Assembly: GCA_031255355.1 (NCBI GenBank)
Contig: JAIRSR010000234.1
Coordinates: forward strand, 1 to 5,432
DNA from: Clostridiales bacterium
Lineage (GTDB): Bacteria; Bacillota; Clostridia; Monoglobales; Firm-18
Direction of reading: 5' to 3'
Length of the DNA stretch: 5,432 nucleotides
How positions within the stretch are numbered: position 1 is the stretch's first letter; each line of letters opens with the position of its first letter. A model generated the notes under the pieces. It was not told the origin of the DNA. It made no database searches and saw only the letters and a list, made by a program, of their open reading frames with translations. Shown in pieces: positions 5,015 to 5,432 of this stretch. The position numbers and the translations under genes were made by a program.

Positions 5015-5085
5015 AGATAGCAGACCTGCACTTAAAAATACCGTTTTCGCCGCCGCGTGAGGGGGCGCGGGCAGGTCTATTATAC
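5003..5085 (+). repeat. Dispersed repeat, copy B (glmM promoter and leader)
   Basis: It has the same ordered blocks as 2606-2723: GAATGATAT (5003-5011), CCTGCA (5025-5030), the 24-base block (5034-5057) with AAAAATACCG, TT and CGCCGCCGCG, then after 16 bases GGTCTAT (5074-5080) and TATAC (5081-5085). Its ends are inverted: TATAATAGA (5009-5017) against TCTATTATA (5076-5084), so each end offers a TATAAT box pointing inward. Relative to the downstream gene its orientation is opposite to copy A. Edges are approximate. Confidence 0.5.
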
Positions 5086-5131
5086 TTTGAATTTTTATGG
5101 TATGCTATTTTCAAGAGGGAGGGGCAACTGC
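5021..5131 (+). promoter_or_regulatory. Structured 5' leader of glmM
   Basis: The predicted RNA begins with AGACCTGC (5022-5029), which pairs perfectly with GCAGGTCT (5071-5078). Inside, CCGCG (5053-5057) pairs with CGCGG (5066-5070), directly stacked on the outer stem. No T-run follows, so it is not a terminator. It has no sign of the glmS ribozyme core. A weak extra extended -10 (TGGTATGCT, 5098-5106) lies nearer the gene. The structure may stabilise the 5' end or control expression; its function is unknown. Confidence 0.5.
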
Positions 5132-5432
5132 ATGGGAAGACTGTTCGGAACGGACGGCGTGAGGGGAATCGCAAACGACGGGCTTACCGCCGATTTGGCG
5201 TACAACCTCGGGCGGGCGGGCGCGTTTGTCCTAACGCGGGAAACGAACCGCAAGGCGAAAATTGTGATCGGCAAGGATACGAGGATTTCCTCCGACATGC
5301 TGGAAGCGGCAATCGCGGCGGGGATTTGCGCGGCGGGGGCGCAAGCGGTTCCCGTGGGCGTGGCGCCTACGCCCGCGATCGCGTTTTTGACGCGGCATAC
5401 GGGCGCGGACGCGGGGATCGTGATTTCCGCCT
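5132..5432 (+). CDS. glmM: Phosphoglucosamine mutase, N-terminal part (cut by window edge)
   Basis: Converts glucosamine-6-phosphate to glucosamine-1-phosphate on the way to UDP-N-acetylglucosamine for peptidoglycan. The first 100 codons are present. They start with MGRLFGTDGVRGIAN (1-15), the signature of bacterial GlmM, followed by the first alpha/beta domain with VIGKDTRISSDMLEAAIAAGICAAGA (about 48-73) and VAPTPAIAFLTR (about 79-90). The window ends within GIVISA, immediately before the expected catalytic serine loop (SHNP), so the active site cannot be checked. ATG 5132 is preceded by GGGAGGGG (5117-5124) at seven bases. It has its own extended -10 promoter and a folded leader, and is 211 bases after ung. 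The product is distinguished from phosphomannomutases by the GTDGVRG start and the short N-terminus. Confidence 0.95.
   Translation, partial: MGRLFGTDGVRGIANDGLTADLAYNLGRAGAFVLTRETNRKAKIVIGKDTRISSDMLEAAIAAGICAAGAQAVPVGVAPTPAIAFLTRHTGADAGIVISA

Noticed and set aside
5021..5131. glmS-type ribozyme or known riboswitch before glmM
   Set aside because: The pathway made it worth checking, but I see none of the glmS ribozyme core segments and the leader is too short.
5095..5298. 67-codon minus-strand frame opposite glmM
   Set aside because: It is antisense to the well-supported GlmM N-terminus and its promoter-proximal leader.
1..5432. CRISPR array, insertion sequence, phage or defence genes
   Set aside because: No regularly spaced repeats, transposase, integrase or defence-type protein is visible; all large frames are ordinary chromosomal genes.

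Overview
The window comes from an endospore-forming, low-G+C-lineage Gram-positive bacterium, most likely a clostridial Firmicute of middling G+C content. The evidence is a complete pair of dipicolinate synthase genes (spoVFA-spoVFB), which occur only in endospore formers, strong AGGAGG-type ribosome binding sites, several GTG/TTG starts, and near-consensus sigma-A promoters. I cannot name the genus from the sequence.

Left part (1-418): a hairpin with a T-run, then tRNA-Cys(GCA), then a bidirectional terminator lying between the tRNA and the leftward genes. The 230 bp after it hold a second plus-strand terminator-like hairpin and a doubtful 64-codon minus-strand ORF.

Leftward genes (419-4100, minus strand): radA (DNA recombination/repair ATPase), carD (RNA polymerase-binding regulator) and spoVFA-spoVFB (dipicolinic acid for the spore core). 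Each of the three units has its own visible promoter. radA and carD have sigma-A promoters; that of carD is TTGACA-N17-TATAAT and overlaps the radA stop codon. spoVFAB has a match to the mother-cell sigma-K pattern. A good intrinsic terminator separates carD from spoVFAB, so sporulation genes are insulated from the housekeeping pair.

Rightward genes (4255-5432, plus strand): ung (uracil-DNA glycosylase), divergent from radA, and the first 100 codons of glmM (phosphoglucosamine mutase, cell-wall precursor synthesis), cut by the window edge just before its catalytic serine motif. radA and ung are both DNA-maintenance genes and share a 150-bp divergent promoter region.

The most unusual observation is a dispersed repeat of roughly 80-120 bp present twice, in the leader of carD and in the leader of glmM, in opposite orientations relative to the downstream gene. 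The copies share five short blocks in the same order, both fold, and both have a TATAAT box at the end where transcription enters. No CRISPR array, insertion sequence or transposase gene is visible.
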